Positions 37,815-47,256 of a DNA stretch of 64,000 bases are shown here, piece by piece (position 1 is the stretch's first letter; each line of letters begins with the position of its first letter). Position numbers and translations under genes: made by a program. This DNA comes from Synechococcus sp. BL107 (GTDB lineage Bacteria > Cyanobacteriota > Cyanobacteriia > PCC-6307 > Cyanobiaceae): positions 504,616 to 568,615 of the forward strand of contig NZ_DS022298.1 in assembly GCF_000153805.1 (NCBI RefSeq). The letters are read 5' to 3'. A model generated the notes under the pieces. The model was not told the origin of the DNA. It worked only from the letters and a program-made list of their open reading frames with translations, and made no database searches.

Positions 37815-38558
37815 ATGGCTGATGGACGGGGCCGTGTGGTGGCTGCCGCAACGGATGGTGCCTGCCGGGGCAATCCGGGCCCGGGCGGATGGGGTGCGTT
37901 ATTGCGGTTTGAGGATGGCAGCGTTGAAGAGTTGGGTGGTTATCACCCTGCCACCACCAACAATCGGATGGAGCTCCAGGCAGCTTTGGCGTTGTTGGAG
38001 CGCCTCAAAGACTTGCCCCGACATCCCGATCTCACTTTGAGAACTGACAGCAAATACCTCATCGATGGTTTGGGATCCTGGATGAAGGGGTGGAAACGCA
38101 AAGGCTGGCGAACGGCTGCGGGGAAGCCTGTGCTCAATCAGGATTTATGGAAGTCGTTGGATGCGGCTCGCCTCGACGACGTTCCGCTCACCCATGTGAA
38201 GGGCCACAGCGGTGATCCAGACAATGAGCGAGTCGACCGCATTGCTGTGGCGTTTTCTCAGGGTGCTGCTCCCGATTTAGCCGTTGGTGTGAAGACTTCG
38301 GTTGCTCCGGCGCCTCTTCAGAGCGATCTGGCGCCGGCACCGCTCCAGCAGCTGCTGACACGGTTGGAGCTCGCAGACCGGCTGGCGGAAGGGGCCTTTG
38401 CCCTGACGGTGATTGAGCTGGCGCAGTTGGTGGAACAACCCATCAAGCAGTTGGACGCCAAGGATGGCCCTTGGATTTGGCGTGATTGGTTGGTCAGTCC
38501 GGCGGACACCGGTCGCTGGCGCCTGCAGCGTCGCGCGGGAGGATCAGGGGAGTCGTGA
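37815..38558 (+). CDS. rnhA: Ribonuclease HI with carboxy-terminal extension
   Basis: RNase HI, 247 residues, cleaves RNA in RNA-DNA hybrids. The catalytic residues D14 ([14 protein letters not shown]), E53 (NNRMELQA), D78 (TDSKYLIDG) and D141 (ERVDRIA) are all present, with H131 in GHSG. The first 150 residues are the enzyme. The last 95 form an extra helical domain ([20 protein letters not shown] onward) ending in a tryptophan-rich segment, of unknown role. GAGGGGGG lies just upstream of the ATG and supports this start over an earlier one inside the DUF3747 gene. It is followed directly by pyrD. Confidence 0.95.
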   Translation: MADGRGRVVAAATDGACRGNPGPGGWGALLRFEDGSVEELGGYHPATTNNRMELQAALALLERLKDLPRHPDLTLRTDSKYLIDGLGSWMKGWKRKGWRTAAGKPVLNQDLWKSLDAARLDDVPLTHVKGHSGDPDNERVDRIAVAFSQGAAPDLAVGVKTSVAPAPLQSDLAPAPLQQLLTRLELADRLAEGAFALTVIELAQLVEQPIKQLDAKDGPWIWRDWLVSPADTGRWRLQRRAGGSGES

Positions 38559-38566
38559 GACTCCGG

Positions 38567-39748
38567 ATGTCACCGTCTTCTTCGGATGGTCCGCTTGGCA
38601 GCGGTGCTTTTTATCAACGTTGGCTGGGGCCTCTCCTCGCTCGCGATGAAGGCCTCGATGCAGAGCAGCTCTCGCAAGTGGCATTAACGGCCCTTGGTCA
38701 GGCAAGCCTGCGCCGCCGCTGGCCCGGGGTGTCATCCGTTCTCGATGGTGTGGCGGCCGATCTACAGCGTCGCGACCTGCGCTTGGAGCAGGTGTTGTTT
38801 GGTTGTCGTTTTCCGAATCCCGTTGGTTTGGCGGCTGGATTCGACAAAAACGGAGTGGCGGCTGGGATTTGGGATCGTTTTGGTTTTGGCTTTGCCGAGG
38901 TTGGCACCGTCACTTGGCATGGTCAGCCGGGGAATCCCAAACCACGCTTGTTCCGCCTTGCAGAGGAGCAGGCGGCGTTGAATCGCATGGGATTCAACAA
39001 CGATGGTGCACAGGCGTTGTTGAAAACCCTCGACCGTCAGCGGTTAGAGCCGCCGGGTCAACGCCCGGCAGTCTTGGGAATCAATGTGGGCAAATCGAAG
39101 GTCACATCCCTCGATCAGGCGCCCGATGATTACGCCGCATCCCTGGAGCACTTGGCTCCCATGGCGGATTACGCCGTCATCAACGTGAGTTCCCCCAATA
39201 CGCCAGGTCTGCGCGATCTACAGGATTCAGTCCAGTTGCGGCGCTTGGTGGAGCGGCTGCGTCGGTTGGCGGCCTGCCCGCCCTTGCTGGTGAAGATCGC
39301 TCCAGATCTCGATGATGAGGCCATCGATTCGATTGCGCGTCTTGCCTATCAGGAAGGTTTGGCCGGAGTGATCGCGGTGAATACCAGCCTCGATCGGCTC
39401 GGATTGGCCCAACGACGCTTGGCCCAAACCGGTCGCACCTTGGCGGAGGAAGCGGGGGGATTGAGTGGTGCGCCCTTACGCGGACGAGCGCTTGAGGTGA
39501 TTCGCCGCCTTCGGGCAGGGGCTGGGCCTGCCCTTCCGCTGGTGGGAGTGGGTGGGATCGATTCCCCGGAGACGGCTTGGGAGCGCATCGTGGCCGGTGC
39601 ATCGCTGGTGCAGCTCTACACCGGTTGGATTTTTCAGGGTCCAGATTTGGTGCCTCGAATTCTGGAGGGCTTGGAAGGGCAGTTGGATCGGCATGGTCTG
39701 CGCTCCATTGGCGAGGCCGTCGGATCCGGACTCCCTTGGCAACCCTGA
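38567..39748 (+). CDS. pyrD: Dihydroorotate dehydrogenase (quinone), class 2
   Basis: PyrD, about 393 residues, oxidises dihydroorotate to orotate in pyrimidine synthesis and passes electrons to membrane quinone. Class 2 signs: amino-terminal membrane-associating helices, [35 protein letters not shown], and serine in [14 protein letters not shown] as catalytic base. FMN-binding [20 protein letters not shown] is near the end. The ATG of MSPSSSDG is chosen; a GTG overlapping the rnhA stop is an alternative. The next gene is a disrupted PilM-like gene. Confidence 0.97.
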   Translation: MSPSSSDGPLGSGAFYQRWLGPLLARDEGLDAEQLSQVALTALGQASLRRRWPGVSSVLDGVAADLQRRDLRLEQVLFGCRFPNPVGLAAGFDKNGVAAGIWDRFGFGFAEVGTVTWHGQPGNPKPRLFRLAEEQAALNRMGFNNDGAQALLKTLDRQRLEPPGQRPAVLGINVGKSKVTSLDQAPDDYAASLEHLAPMADYAVINVSSPNTPGLRDLQDSVQLRRLVERLRRLAACPPLLVKIAPDLDDEAIDSIARLAYQEGLAGVIAVNTSLDRLGLAQRRLAQTGRTLAEEAGGLSGAPLRGRALEVIRRLRAGAGPALPLVGVGGIDSPETAWERIVAGASLVQLYTGWIFQGPDLVPRILEGLEGQLDRHGLRSIGEAVGSGLPWQP

Positions 39749-39813
39749 CGTCTGTGCTGTTCAAGGGCGGTTTCACCGATAACCGATACCTTTGATGGAG
39801 TGGCGAATGCACG

Positions 39814-40772
39814 GTGCCTCTGCCATCCCTGGCTGAGATCCCACAACTCCAGGCATTGCAAAGCCAAGTCCGCCGCTTGTGGGCTGCCCAGACGGTGGTG
39901 GTCTTGGCATCGGAACGTGGACTGTGGATCGCTTGGCCGTTGAACGAGGAGTGGCAAGTCGCTGCAGGATCTTGGCCTGAAGGGTGTTGTCGCGATGGGA
40001 TGCCGATGCAGCGGAGGCGATGGCCGAACTCTTGGCCGACCTATTGCTGGACCACGATTTGATCGACGCCCAGGTGGAGTTGTTGCTTCCCCTGTCGGGG
40101 GTTCACTGGCGTGTGTTGGATGGGATCGAGCCCGGTCAGTTCGAGCAGGTCAAGCCGGCGTTGGCGGATTTGCCTTGGCCGCTGCAGCCCCAGGAGAGTT
40201 ACACCGCACTCACCTCCATGGGCACTTCTGATGGCTCAGTGACGGGGAGCTCAGTGACGGTGGCCCTTGGGGTGACCCGTCTACAGCTTCAGGCGTGGAT
40301 TGATGTGATGGACCAGGCGGATTTGGTTTTGCGTCGCGTCGATTGGTGCCTCAGTTCGGCCCTGCGCGGCTTGCTGCAGCTCACCCATTCCTGGTCGGGA
40401 AATCTGGCTTGGCTGATCCAAGACGGCCGATCGTGTCGTTTGGTGCTGTTGCGAGGTGGTGTACCTGAGCTGGACCAGCTGATGACCACACCAGCTTCTG
40501 ATCTTGAGGGCTGCCAGCGTGAGCTTCGGGCTTGGCTCACCGCCTGGCAAAAGAGGTCGCCGTCGTCGGCTGAACTGGGTTGGTGGTTGTCCGTGGCCCA
40601 CGATCAGGCGGATCTCTGGAAGCCTCTTGTGGATGGGGGCCGCGGCGAATGTCTGCTGCCGCAGGACCTACCGCCTTTTGAGCAGGCCATCGATTCAGAC
40701 CCAGCTCATTCACTTGAGCCGCTGGAGCATCTCGCCCTTCTAAGCAGCATCAATTGGGACGCGGTGGCCTGA
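39814..40772 (+). pseudogene. PilM-like gene with a one-base frameshift
   Basis: Two overlapping frames together encode one protein of about 318 residues. Frame one (from GTG 39814) gives SLAEIPQLQALQSQVRRLW through SWPEGCCRDGMPMQ, then degenerates into arginine/tryptophan-rich noise ending at 40062. Frame two, open from 39981, gives EAMAELLADLLLDHDLIDAQ and continues to 40772. A missing base, most simply a G near 40012-40014 (giving MQREAMAELL), would join them. Position upstream of the secretin and the LLLPLSGVHWRVLDG style suggest a PilM/PilN-associated ATPase-fold protein. The family call is tentative. Real mutation and sequencing error cannot be separated here. Confidence 0.65.
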
Positions 40773-40912
40773 TGCAGAACGAGCGGCCCGATTTACTCCG
40801 CGATCGTCGCCTCGAGTTGGGACTTCCTCCCATTCCTCCGCCGCTGCGGCCAGCTCGCGGGCTGGTGGTGACTCGATTGCATCGATACCATCCGCGCATA
40901 GCTACGGCGTGA
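40772..40912 (+). pseudogene. 46-codon relic resembling a PilN amino terminus
   Basis: An ATG overlaps the preceding stop (TGATG) and opens a 46-codon frame beginning MQNERPDLLRDRRLELGLPP. The PilN-like protein at 45355 opens with a similar LDLDLLRQRRERFGD, followed after a proline stretch by a membrane helix. Here the frame ends in RLHRYHPRIATA just where that helix should begin, 13 bases before the secretin start. I infer a truncated pilN-like gene, its rest deleted. It could instead be a short random frame. Confidence 0.4.
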
Positions 40913-40925
40913 GAGTGGTACCGGC

Positions 40926-43211
40926 GTGTTGATCCATTCTTCGAAACCTCTCTTTTCTCTGGCCCTATCGATCGGCATGGGTTTGGCCGGGCCCGTTGGC
41001 CTGATCCATGGAGCGCCTCCGATGCAAGCCCGCACCCAAGAGGGTGTCGCGCTTCAGCTGGCGCGTCGGAATCGCCACATGGACGTGGTGGTATCGGGGC
41101 TGGGGGATACGGCTCGGGTGGTGACCCAGAGCAGTGACGGGTCGATGTGGACAGGGCGGTTGAGCAGTGGTGCCGATGCAGTGTTGAGCGCAGGGCCGCG
41201 GCAGATGTCGATCCCGGGTGTGGGTTGGGCCTCGATTCAGCCGGCTCCTATCGGCAGTGGCTTTCAGGTGGTGGTGAAAGGACCGCTGGGTGCGACTTTG
41301 CCCGCCCCGACGATCAGCGCGAATGGTGAGGAGTTAATTCTTCGTTTTATGGGGGTGTTGGCTGACACCAATCCTCGCCAGATGAGTCGGCTGGATTTGC
41401 GTCGTCCGGGACGGGTGCCGCAGTCGTCCTATGCCCCTCAATTGCGCCCCCGAGCCGTTGCACCGCCATTGGGAGATATGGCGATTGGAACGATGGTTTT
41501 GCAGAACCGCAGTTACGTCAATGTCAGCGGTCCGCCAGTAACGCTCTCGCTGAACAACGCCCCCGCCAAGGACGCGCTGATGTCGTTGGCTCGGTTGGGG
41601 GGATATGGCTTTGTGTTCGTGGGAGGGGATAGTGCGGCGACGCCTACTGGAGGTGATGGCGACACAACCGTGACGATGGCGTTTGCCGACCAGACCTACG
41701 GTCGAGCGCTGAATTCTGTGTTGTTGGCATCGGGGCTGCAGGCCAAGCTCGATGGACGCACCTTGATGGTGGGAACGTCGGTGTCGGGCAAAACCTTTGC
41801 CCCGCAGATGTCGAAGGTGTACCGCCTGAATCAAGCCAGTGCATCGTCTGCAGCTGATTATTTGGCCAGCCTTGGAGCTGAAATCAATAAGGTGACCGTT
41901 GTTGGCACCACCACTGGTGATAGTGGCGGCGGTGCTGGCGGTGGCGCTGGTAGTGCTGGTGGCGGGGCTGTTTCAGCCACGTTCACCGATGTTGAAACCT
42001 ATGGCGCTGCAATGGGGCCACTCAGAGGCTTAACCGGTACGACCGATTCTCGGCTAGAGACGGTCACGTTGGTGGGTGATTCGCAATTAATCGCTGTAGC
42101 GGAGGGATATCTCAAGCAGATCGATTTGCGTCAACGTCAAGTAGCCGTAAAAGTTCAGATCCTCAACATTGATTTGCTTAATGATAAATCGATTGATTCG
42201 AGCTTCTCTGCAAAGTTGGGTGACACCTTCATTGTGAGTGAAAGTGGTCGGGCATTTATGAATTTTGGTGCCTATCGGCCTGGAAATCGTCAGGGTACTG
42301 GTTTGTTGAATAACGGCACTCAGTACACGTCTCCAGGCGAGTATTCGGCAGGATTGGGTCAAGTTCAGCAGCAGAAAGTCTTTGATCCTCCTCTCGTTGC
42401 AAAGCAGAAAGAGGTGACGAATCAGTCTTCGAATTCTGGCGGTACAACAACAACAACAACGCTGGTTCCCGTTTTGGTCGATGGACAAGAGGTGTTTGTT
42501 CCTTCCAGTGATCCCACGGCCGCGGCGAGTCTTACTCCCCGGTTCGATAAAAAAGGACGGCCTATTTATGTAGCGGGTAAAGATCCAAATAAGTTCTCGT
42601 ATCCAGAAAATTCTTTTTACAGCTATGTCGAGGCGGTGATTGAAAGTTCTAGTGCAAAAACTCTTGCTCAGCCCACCCTTCTCGTCCAAGAAGGGCAAGA
42701 GGCAGAGGTTCAGACTGGCACAAGTGTGATTACGTCTGTATCAACAACTGACACTAGCAATGGCTCAACTCAGTTTGAATATTCCCGAGAAAATGCGGGT
42801 CTTTCATTGAAGGTGAAAGTCAGCAAAATTGATGATAATGGCTTCGTATCACTCAATATTGATCCGGAAATTTCCGTGCCAGAGCCGGCTGGTGAAAGTA
42901 ATGGAGTCGCGATCTTTAATATTGTTGGCCGCAGCCTAAGTTCTGGTTCGATCCGCTTGCGGGATCGTCAAACATTGATCCTCACCGGTGTAATTCAGGA
43001 TCAAGATAAAGAGATTGCCAGAAAATGGCCGATCTTGGGAGATCTCCCTGTGATCGGACAGCTGTTTCGTAGTACCGACTCTCAGCGCAGCAAAAATGAG
43101 CTAGTTATCTTAGTTACGCCGATGATTGTTGACGATGAAATGGGAGGGTCCTATGGCTATGGCTATCGACCCTCGACCCGCGAAGCGCGACAGCTGATGG
43201 GCCCAAGTTGA
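40926..43211 (+). CDS. pilQ: Type IV pilus / type II secretion secretin (PilQ/GspD-like)
   Basis: A 761-residue outer-membrane secretin that forms the gated ring through which pili pass. An amino-terminal signal peptide (SLALSIGMGLAGPVGLIHGA) follows a GTG start. Beta-rich AMIN-like regions span about 40-160; an N0/STN-like module is at 204-285 (VTLSLNNAPAKDALMSLARL); an N1-like repeat with a glycine-rich loop is at 295-400. The secretin barrel fills 560-735, ending SIRLRDRQTLILTGVIQD, GDLPVIGQLF and NELVILVTPMIV. A variable insert at 430-560 includes a polythreonine run. It follows the two decayed PilM/N-like reading frames. Confidence 0.93.
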   Translation: MLIHSSKPLFSLALSIGMGLAGPVGLIHGAPPMQARTQEGVALQLARRNRHMDVVVSGLGDTARVVTQSSDGSMWTGRLSSGADAVLSAGPRQMSIPGVGWASIQPAPIGSGFQVVVKGPLGATLPAPTISANGEELILRFMGVLADTNPRQMSRLDLRRPGRVPQSSYAPQLRPRAVAPPLGDMAIGTMVLQNRSYVNVSGPPVTLSLNNAPAKDALMSLARLGGYGFVFVGGDSAATPTGGDGDTTVTMAFADQTYGRALNSVLLASGLQAKLDGRTLMVGTSVSGKTFAPQMSKVYRLNQASASSAADYLASLGAEINKVTVVGTTTGDSGGGAGGGAGSAGGGAVSATFTDVETYGAAMGPLRGLTGTTDSRLETVTLVGDSQLIAVAEGYLKQIDLRQRQVAVKVQILNIDLLNDKSIDSSFSAKLGDTFIVSESGRAFMNFGAYRPGNRQGTGLLNNGTQYTSPGEYSAGLGQVQQQKVFDPPLVAKQKEVTNQSSNSGGTTTTTTLVPVLVDGQEVFVPSSDPTAAASLTPRFDKKGRPIYVAGKDPNKFSYPENSFYSYVEAVIESSSAKTLAQPTLLVQEGQEAEVQTGTSVITSVSTTDTSNGSTQFEYSRENAGLSLKVKVSKIDDNGFVSLNIDPEISVPEPAGESNGVAIFNIVGRSLSSGSIRLRDRQTLILTGVIQDQDKEIARKWPILGDLPVIGQLFRSTDSQRSKNELVILVTPMIVDDEMGGSYGYGYRPSTREARQLMGPS

Positions 43212-43227
43212 GATCAATCTGAGATCT

Positions 43228-44028
43228 TCACAAGGCTGGTAGAAAGAGTTTCATCGCCATGGGGAGGAGTGCTTGCGAAGTTGAAAGTAGACCATTTAAG
43301 ACAGCAGATCCCGCACCATTTCCACTGGGCTGATTGTTGGGTTTGTCTTGAAGCGATAGGGCTGCAATGCTGAGCTGCTCAGCAGCCTCATTTGCGCCAT
43401 TTTCGGCATAAAGCTGGCTTGCATAATTGAAGTCTTGAATCGCGAGTGGGCGCTTCCCCAGTTGTTCACGAGAGATCCCACGGGCCACCCAGCTTTCGGC
43501 AGATTCGGGTAGTTTGAGAATCGCTAACCCGAAGAGTTCTTCCGCATCGCTCCACCGATCCGATTCCGCCGCTGTCACTCCGGCGTTGTGGAGTGCGGCA
43601 TAACTTTGCGTTGTTGGCTGAAGACCAACAGCACCACGCCAATGGGCTTGCTCAAGGGCATTTGGATCGAGGACCGCACCCGTTAGGTCCACCTCACGCA
43701 GATCAGTGCCCACTAGTGTTGTGCCTCGCAGACTGGCTCCTCGCAATGAGGCGCCACGCAAACTGGTGAAGCTCAAATCAGCGCCACGCAAATTGGCGCC
43801 ATCGAGCCGCGCTTGGCTCAGATTGGCCCGTTGAAGTTTGGCTCCTTCAAGGTCGGCATCCTGGAGCTGGGCATGCACGAGATTCACATCTGCCAGTTGG
43901 CATTGCCGACATTGGTGTGTTTGCAGCAGTTGGATCAGGGCTGCATCGCCTCTCGGAGCAGCTGGGGCTGATGCTGTGGAACTGATCAGGGCGAACGTCA
44001 GCCAAAGCCGGAGATGGGAAGCCATCAT
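43228..44028 (-). CDS. Exported pentapeptide-repeat protein with TPR-like end
   Basis: A 266-residue protein with a signal peptide (LWLTFALISSTASAPAAP). Residues about 45-120 are pentapeptide repeats of the A(D/N)LxX type (ADLEGAKLQRANLSQARLDG and following), which form a right-handed beta-helix. The second half has TPR-like helices (AALHNAGVTAAESDRWSDAE and AIQDFNYASQLYAENGANEA). The pair CRQC precedes the repeats. Pentapeptide proteins are abundant in cyanobacteria, often in the lumen or periplasm, mostly without known function. It lies opposite to the secretin gene, 16 bases away. Confidence 0.88.
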   Translation of the reverse strand: MMASHLRLWLTFALISSTASAPAAPRGDAALIQLLQTHQCRQCQLADVNLVHAQLQDADLEGAKLQRANLSQARLDGANLRGADLSFTSLRGASLRGASLRGTTLVGTDLREVDLTGAVLDPNALEQAHWRGAVGLQPTTQSYAALHNAGVTAAESDRWSDAEELFGLAILKLPESAESWVARGISREQLGKRPLAIQDFNYASQLYAENGANEAAEQLSIAALSLQDKPNNQPSGNGAGSAVLNGLLSTSQALLPMAMKLFLPAL

Positions 44029-44082
44029 TAGGTTCGCCGCAATGGCCTGTTGTAGCGATGCTTCTTCTGGATGTCGAACGTC

Positions 44083-44517
44083 TTAGGCGGCCATGACATC
44101 TGGCGTTTCACGGCCAGTGGCTTGTTCTTCTGGTTTGTGCTGTTCTCCGGTATCCGTGCCCTTCGCTTGCACCAACAGCTCTGCCGCTACGGCGTCCATC
44201 AATTCTTGTTTGGCAGCCCGCTGATGTGCTGCGAGTGGGATGGCTGGTGTTTGCAGGCGTAGGCGAACCCCTGGGTCGTTGGGCCATTCACTGTTGCTTC
44301 CCAGCAATTGCAAGAGGTCCACAACAGCCACCCAGTTAAGTGGAGCTCCTGCTCGGCTGCCGCTCGGGCGAAAGGCCGGTGGTGTTTCTCCGTGTTGCGT
44401 TAACGGATCAAACTCACCTTGGGTTGATGCACGAAACCGCACCACCGCCGCCGGATGCCGATGAAACCAGAGGCGATCGTCGCGAACGGCGTGATGCATC
44501 CATCGAAGTGGTTTCAA
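44083..44517 (-). CDS. Conserved-looking hypothetical protein
   Basis: A 144-residue soluble protein. The conserved-looking core is MHHAVRDDRLWFHRHPAAVV, followed by GEFDPLTQHGETPPAFRPSG and LNWVAVVDLLQLLG. The end is low-complexity and acidic. I believe similar proteins occur in picocyanobacteria but cannot name a family. It lies between the pentapeptide gene and the DsbA-like gene, all leftward, with a 28-base gap upstream. Its relation to the pilus locus is unclear. Confidence 0.65.
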   Translation of the reverse strand: MKPLRWMHHAVRDDRLWFHRHPAAVVRFRASTQGEFDPLTQHGETPPAFRPSGSRAGAPLNWVAVVDLLQLLGSNSEWPNDPGVRLRLQTPAIPLAAHQRAAKQELMDAVAAELLVQAKGTDTGEQHKPEEQATGRETPDVMAA

Positions 44518-44545
44518 AAATTATGCCGTTGATGGCAAGCCTTGT

Positions 44546-45283
44546 TTAGGTGGCGCTTAACGCGGTGAGTTGTTCGTCGAGCATCGCCTTGAACTGAATC
44601 CAGGGCATCGCGCCTTCCACAATCTCCCCGCGATGGCTGTTGTCGGTGCGCGTTGGCCCGATCACAAAGGTGGGCGTAGCGCGAATGCCGTGGAGCTGGG
44701 CTTCGGAAACATTGGCGTTGATCAAAGCCTTTGTGGCAGCTCGATTCATACAGGCCTGAAGTGTGTTGGCATCAACTCCCTGTTCGCGGGCAATTGCCAC
44801 TACTCCTTTGCATTGCAAGCAGCTCTGTCCATCAAATAAGGCTCCGTACGTTGTCCAATATTTGTTTTGCTCACCAGCGCACCGCGCAGCGGCAGCCGCA
44901 GGGAGAGCTTGGCGATGGAAGGGCAGGGGGAGATCTTTGTGGATGAAGCGCACGAGTCCGGTCTCGATGTACTCCTTTTTCAAATTGGGCATCACGGTTT
45001 GATGGAACTGTTGGCAGTAGCGGCACTCAAAATCACTGAATTCCACGATGGTGAGTGGTGCTCGAGCGGTACCAAGGCTGGGTTCGCCCTCCACTAGGAG
45101 ATCAGTGGTGAGCTTGGGTTGGAGCCTCGTTTGGGGTTCCCCAGTTTCATTCGTGGGGGGACGTGGGGTGGTGGCCTGCAGGAGCAAGGTTCCACCCGTT
45201 CCAAGGCCAAGTCCCAGGGCCAGCAGTGCGATCGAGGAAGCAAGCGTGGAGAACTTCCGATGCAAAAGCCGCATGTTTCTCAA
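44546..45283 (-). CDS. DsbA-family thiol-disulfide oxidoreductase, membrane-anchored
   Basis: A 245-residue thioredoxin-fold protein with an amino-terminal anchor or signal (LASSIALLALGLGLGTGGTLLL). The active site is FECRYC (C87-R-Y-C90), and the cis-proline loop is RATPTFVIGP. APLTIVEFSDF before the active site is typical of the DsbA/DsbG-like DSBA family. A second pair, CLQC, sits in the helical insertion. It would oxidise or isomerise disulfides outside the cytoplasm. It lies in the pilus locus, divergent from pilN, and several pilus proteins here are cysteine-rich, so a role in their folding is plausible but inferred. Confidence 0.88.
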   Translation of the reverse strand: MRNMRLLHRKFSTLASSIALLALGLGLGTGGTLLLQATTPRPPTNETGEPQTRLQPKLTTDLLVEGEPSLGTARAPLTIVEFSDFECRYCQQFHQTVMPNLKKEYIETGLVRFIHKDLPLPFHRQALPAAAAARCAGEQNKYWTTYGALFDGQSCLQCKGVVAIAREQGVDANTLQACMNRAATKALINANVSEAQLHGIRATPTFVIGPTRTDNSHRGEIVEGAMPWIQFKAMLDEQLTALSAT

Positions 45284-45354
45284 CCGTCATTGACTAAATC
45301 ATGGCGTTTTGATTGATTTCCCGATTCAATGGAAATCAATTCTGAGGTGCATTT

Positions 45355-46062
45355 TTGAGTTCGGGCGCCTGGCTGGATCTTGATCTTCTGCGGCAACGGC
45401 GCGAGCGTTTTGGAGATCAGCGCCCGGAGATCCTGCCTGTTCGCACCCTGCTGTTGCGGGGGGCAGCGATTGGTGCGGCTTTGCCACTGCTGCTGGTACT
45501 CACATGCGTTTGGTTGTTGTTTCAAGAACACCGCCTTGTTCAGGAAGCCAACGATCTGCAGCCCCTCGCCGCAGAACACGACATTCTTCAAGCGCAAATC
45601 CTGAAAGAGACCAATGCTTTGCAAGCTTTGGTTCAAACCAATAAAAATTTGGCCCGTTCGATGGCTGATGTGCGCTCGAGTTCGGCCTTGTTTGGTGAGC
45701 TGCGGCGTTTGATGCCGATTGCGATGCAATTGGACCAGGCCCAGGTGGATGGCAACCAACTGGAGTTACGAGGTGTGGCGGCGCAACCCAATGGTTTGCG
45801 GTCCGTCAATGCCTTGATGTTGTCGTTAGCTCAATCGGGCTTGTTTCAACCGGATGGCGTAGTGCTTAAGCGAGCCCAGCTGCAGGCTTCGAGTGGGAAT
45901 CAGACGACTGCAGCGACCAATGGTCGTGTGATGTATTCCTTGATTGCTGAATTTTCACCCGATGCCGTGAAGGCGATTCGCCCTGAATTGTTGTCGCTTG
46001 GAGCTGATGGCCTCGATCAGCGAATGAAGCGGCTTGAGCAAGAAGAGGATCTGCTCGAATGA
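45355..46062 (+). CDS. pilN: PilN-like type IV pilus assembly protein
   Basis: A 235-residue inner-membrane protein of the PilN layout: short cytoplasmic amino end (LDLDLLRQRRERFGD) that would dock PilM, a membrane helix (LLLRGAAIGAALPLLLVLTC and onward, residues 33-53), a coiled coil, and a ferredoxin-like periplasmic domain (IAMQLDQAQVDGNQLELRGV). Similarity is by architecture rather than by strong motifs. The stop overlaps the start of the PilO-like gene (ATGA). It is the first gene of a six-gene rightward run ending with the PilM-like gene. Confidence 0.8.
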   Translation: MSSGAWLDLDLLRQRRERFGDQRPEILPVRTLLLRGAAIGAALPLLLVLTCVWLLFQEHRLVQEANDLQPLAAEHDILQAQILKETNALQALVQTNKNLARSMADVRSSSALFGELRRLMPIAMQLDQAQVDGNQLELRGVAAQPNGLRSVNALMLSLAQSGLFQPDGVVLKRAQLQASSGNQTTAATNGRVMYSLIAEFSPDAVKAIRPELLSLGADGLDQRMKRLEQEEDLLE

Positions 46063-46832
46063 CCAATCTCTCCGGTGAGCTTCGTCAGGGTCGGTTCAAG
46101 TGGCTGACACCAGAGAATGCTGTTGTTGTCTTACCTGTGTTGGCTGGTTTAGCGATGGCAGCCTTAATTGCTCCCTCCGGGATATGGCCGCTTTCGGAGC
46201 GAGTGACCAATAAAAAGGAGGAGGTTGAGTTACTCCGTAGTAAGAGCATCGCGGTGCCCCAGTTGAGGCAACAGCTGGCGGAACTATCTGCTCGTCAACG
46301 CCTGCGTGAACAGCAATTGGATCGCCTCCTTGCGCTAGTGGCAGGAACCTCTGAACTGAATACTTTTCTTTCTGAACTCAACGACCTGGCCTATGCCACT
46401 GGAGTGGTGATCACGACCACTGAGCCAGGGGATGTGCAGCGTTTCATTGCTCAGGCATCTCCAGCGGGTACAACAGATAGTGCACCCCCGGCGGCGGGGG
46501 GTGAGGCTGGCTCAGCGCCATCTGGTGATGCCCTTTTGAACAAGGGTTTGGAAAAGCGCTCGGCCGGACTCACCGTTCAAGGTGGCTTTCTTCCGGTGTA
46601 TGAATTTTTACGTGCTCTCGAGAAACTACAGGTGTTTGTGATTGTTAGTGAAATGGATATTCAGTCAGAGGCCCAATCTCGCACTGAGAACAACGAAGTG
46701 GCTTCCCCGAAAATTAGGATGTCTCTCGAACTCACAGCCTATGGACGGCAAACTGTTAGCTACGACCCAGTCAATAATAAAAAGCCAGATATTCCTCCTA
46801 AAGAAACTGACCAGCCTTTATCTCTGCCCTAA
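46059..46832 (+). CDS. pilO: PilO-like type IV pilus assembly protein
   Basis: A 257-residue inner-membrane protein of the PilO layout. The membrane helix is VVVLPVLAGLAMAALIAP (residues 23-40). A coiled coil (VTNKKEEVELLRSK through RQRLREQQLDRLLAL) is followed by a ferredoxin-like fold with FLSELNDLAYATGVVITT and GGFLPVYEFLRALEKLQVFV. The loop PAAGGEAGSAPSG interrupts the fold. PilN and PilO form a periplasmic dimer that links PilM to the secretin. Overlaps with both neighbours (4 bases and 1 base) point to one transcript. Confidence 0.82.
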   Translation: MTNLSGELRQGRFKWLTPENAVVVLPVLAGLAMAALIAPSGIWPLSERVTNKKEEVELLRSKSIAVPQLRQQLAELSARQRLREQQLDRLLALVAGTSELNTFLSELNDLAYATGVVITTTEPGDVQRFIAQASPAGTTDSAPPAAGGEAGSAPSGDALLNKGLEKRSAGLTVQGGFLPVYEFLRALEKLQVFVIVSEMDIQSEAQSRTENNEVASPKIRMSLELTAYGRQTVSYDPVNNKKPDIPPKETDQPLSLP

Positions 46833-47251
46833 TGGTTTATCTCTACGCTGGATTGGGTGCCATGATGTTGTCGGGAATTATGGCAATTTTTGAGATGGGA
46901 TTAGCTGTTACCGGTCAATCGCTACTTCGGCCCCCTGAAGACGTTTACTCTGCGGATATTGTCGCGAAAAATCTTGATAAAAGTTTCATTCAAAACTTAT
47001 ACGATGGCGAATGGGAAAAAGACTTTAAAAATGCAACTCCACCCGTTGCGATATCTTGCACTAACTTGCTCGAGCCTGAAGGATATTCTTGGAAATTACT
47101 TGAGACGGGCTTCTTTAAGGGCTCCTGTGCCGCCAATAATGCAAATCACCGTATTTTGGTAGAATTAAGCTCTGGAGTTTTTGCTTATCGCGTTTATAGC
47201 TGCTTTGTTGAGAGTGATAATGGAAAATGTTCTTTTGAACAGGAAGTCTAG
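46832..47251 (+). CDS. Membrane-anchored small protein of the pilus operon, unknown
   Basis: A 139-residue protein with an amino-terminal hydrophobic helix (AGLGAMMLSGIMAIFEMGLA), then an exported-type domain of about 105 residues with four cysteines. No prepilin cleavage site with glutamate at +5 is visible. The DNA is markedly AT-richer than the flanks: one 60-base line here (from 46981) has 20 G+C, against 42 in a line of eno (from 29281). The start overlaps the pilO stop. I do not recognise the family. A pilus-associated or pilin-like role is inferred from context and cysteine content. Confidence 0.65.
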   Translation: MVYLYAGLGAMMLSGIMAIFEMGLAVTGQSLLRPPEDVYSADIVAKNLDKSFIQNLYDGEWEKDFKNATPPVAISCTNLLEPEGYSWKLLETGFFKGSCAANNANHRILVELSSGVFAYRVYSCFVESDNGKCSFEQEV

Positions 47252-47256
47252 GATAT

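Noticed and set aside
42443-42460. ACA trinucleotide run in the secretin gene
   Set aside because: It codes a short polythreonine in a variable loop. The run is only six units and stays in frame, so slippage is possible but nothing more is supported.
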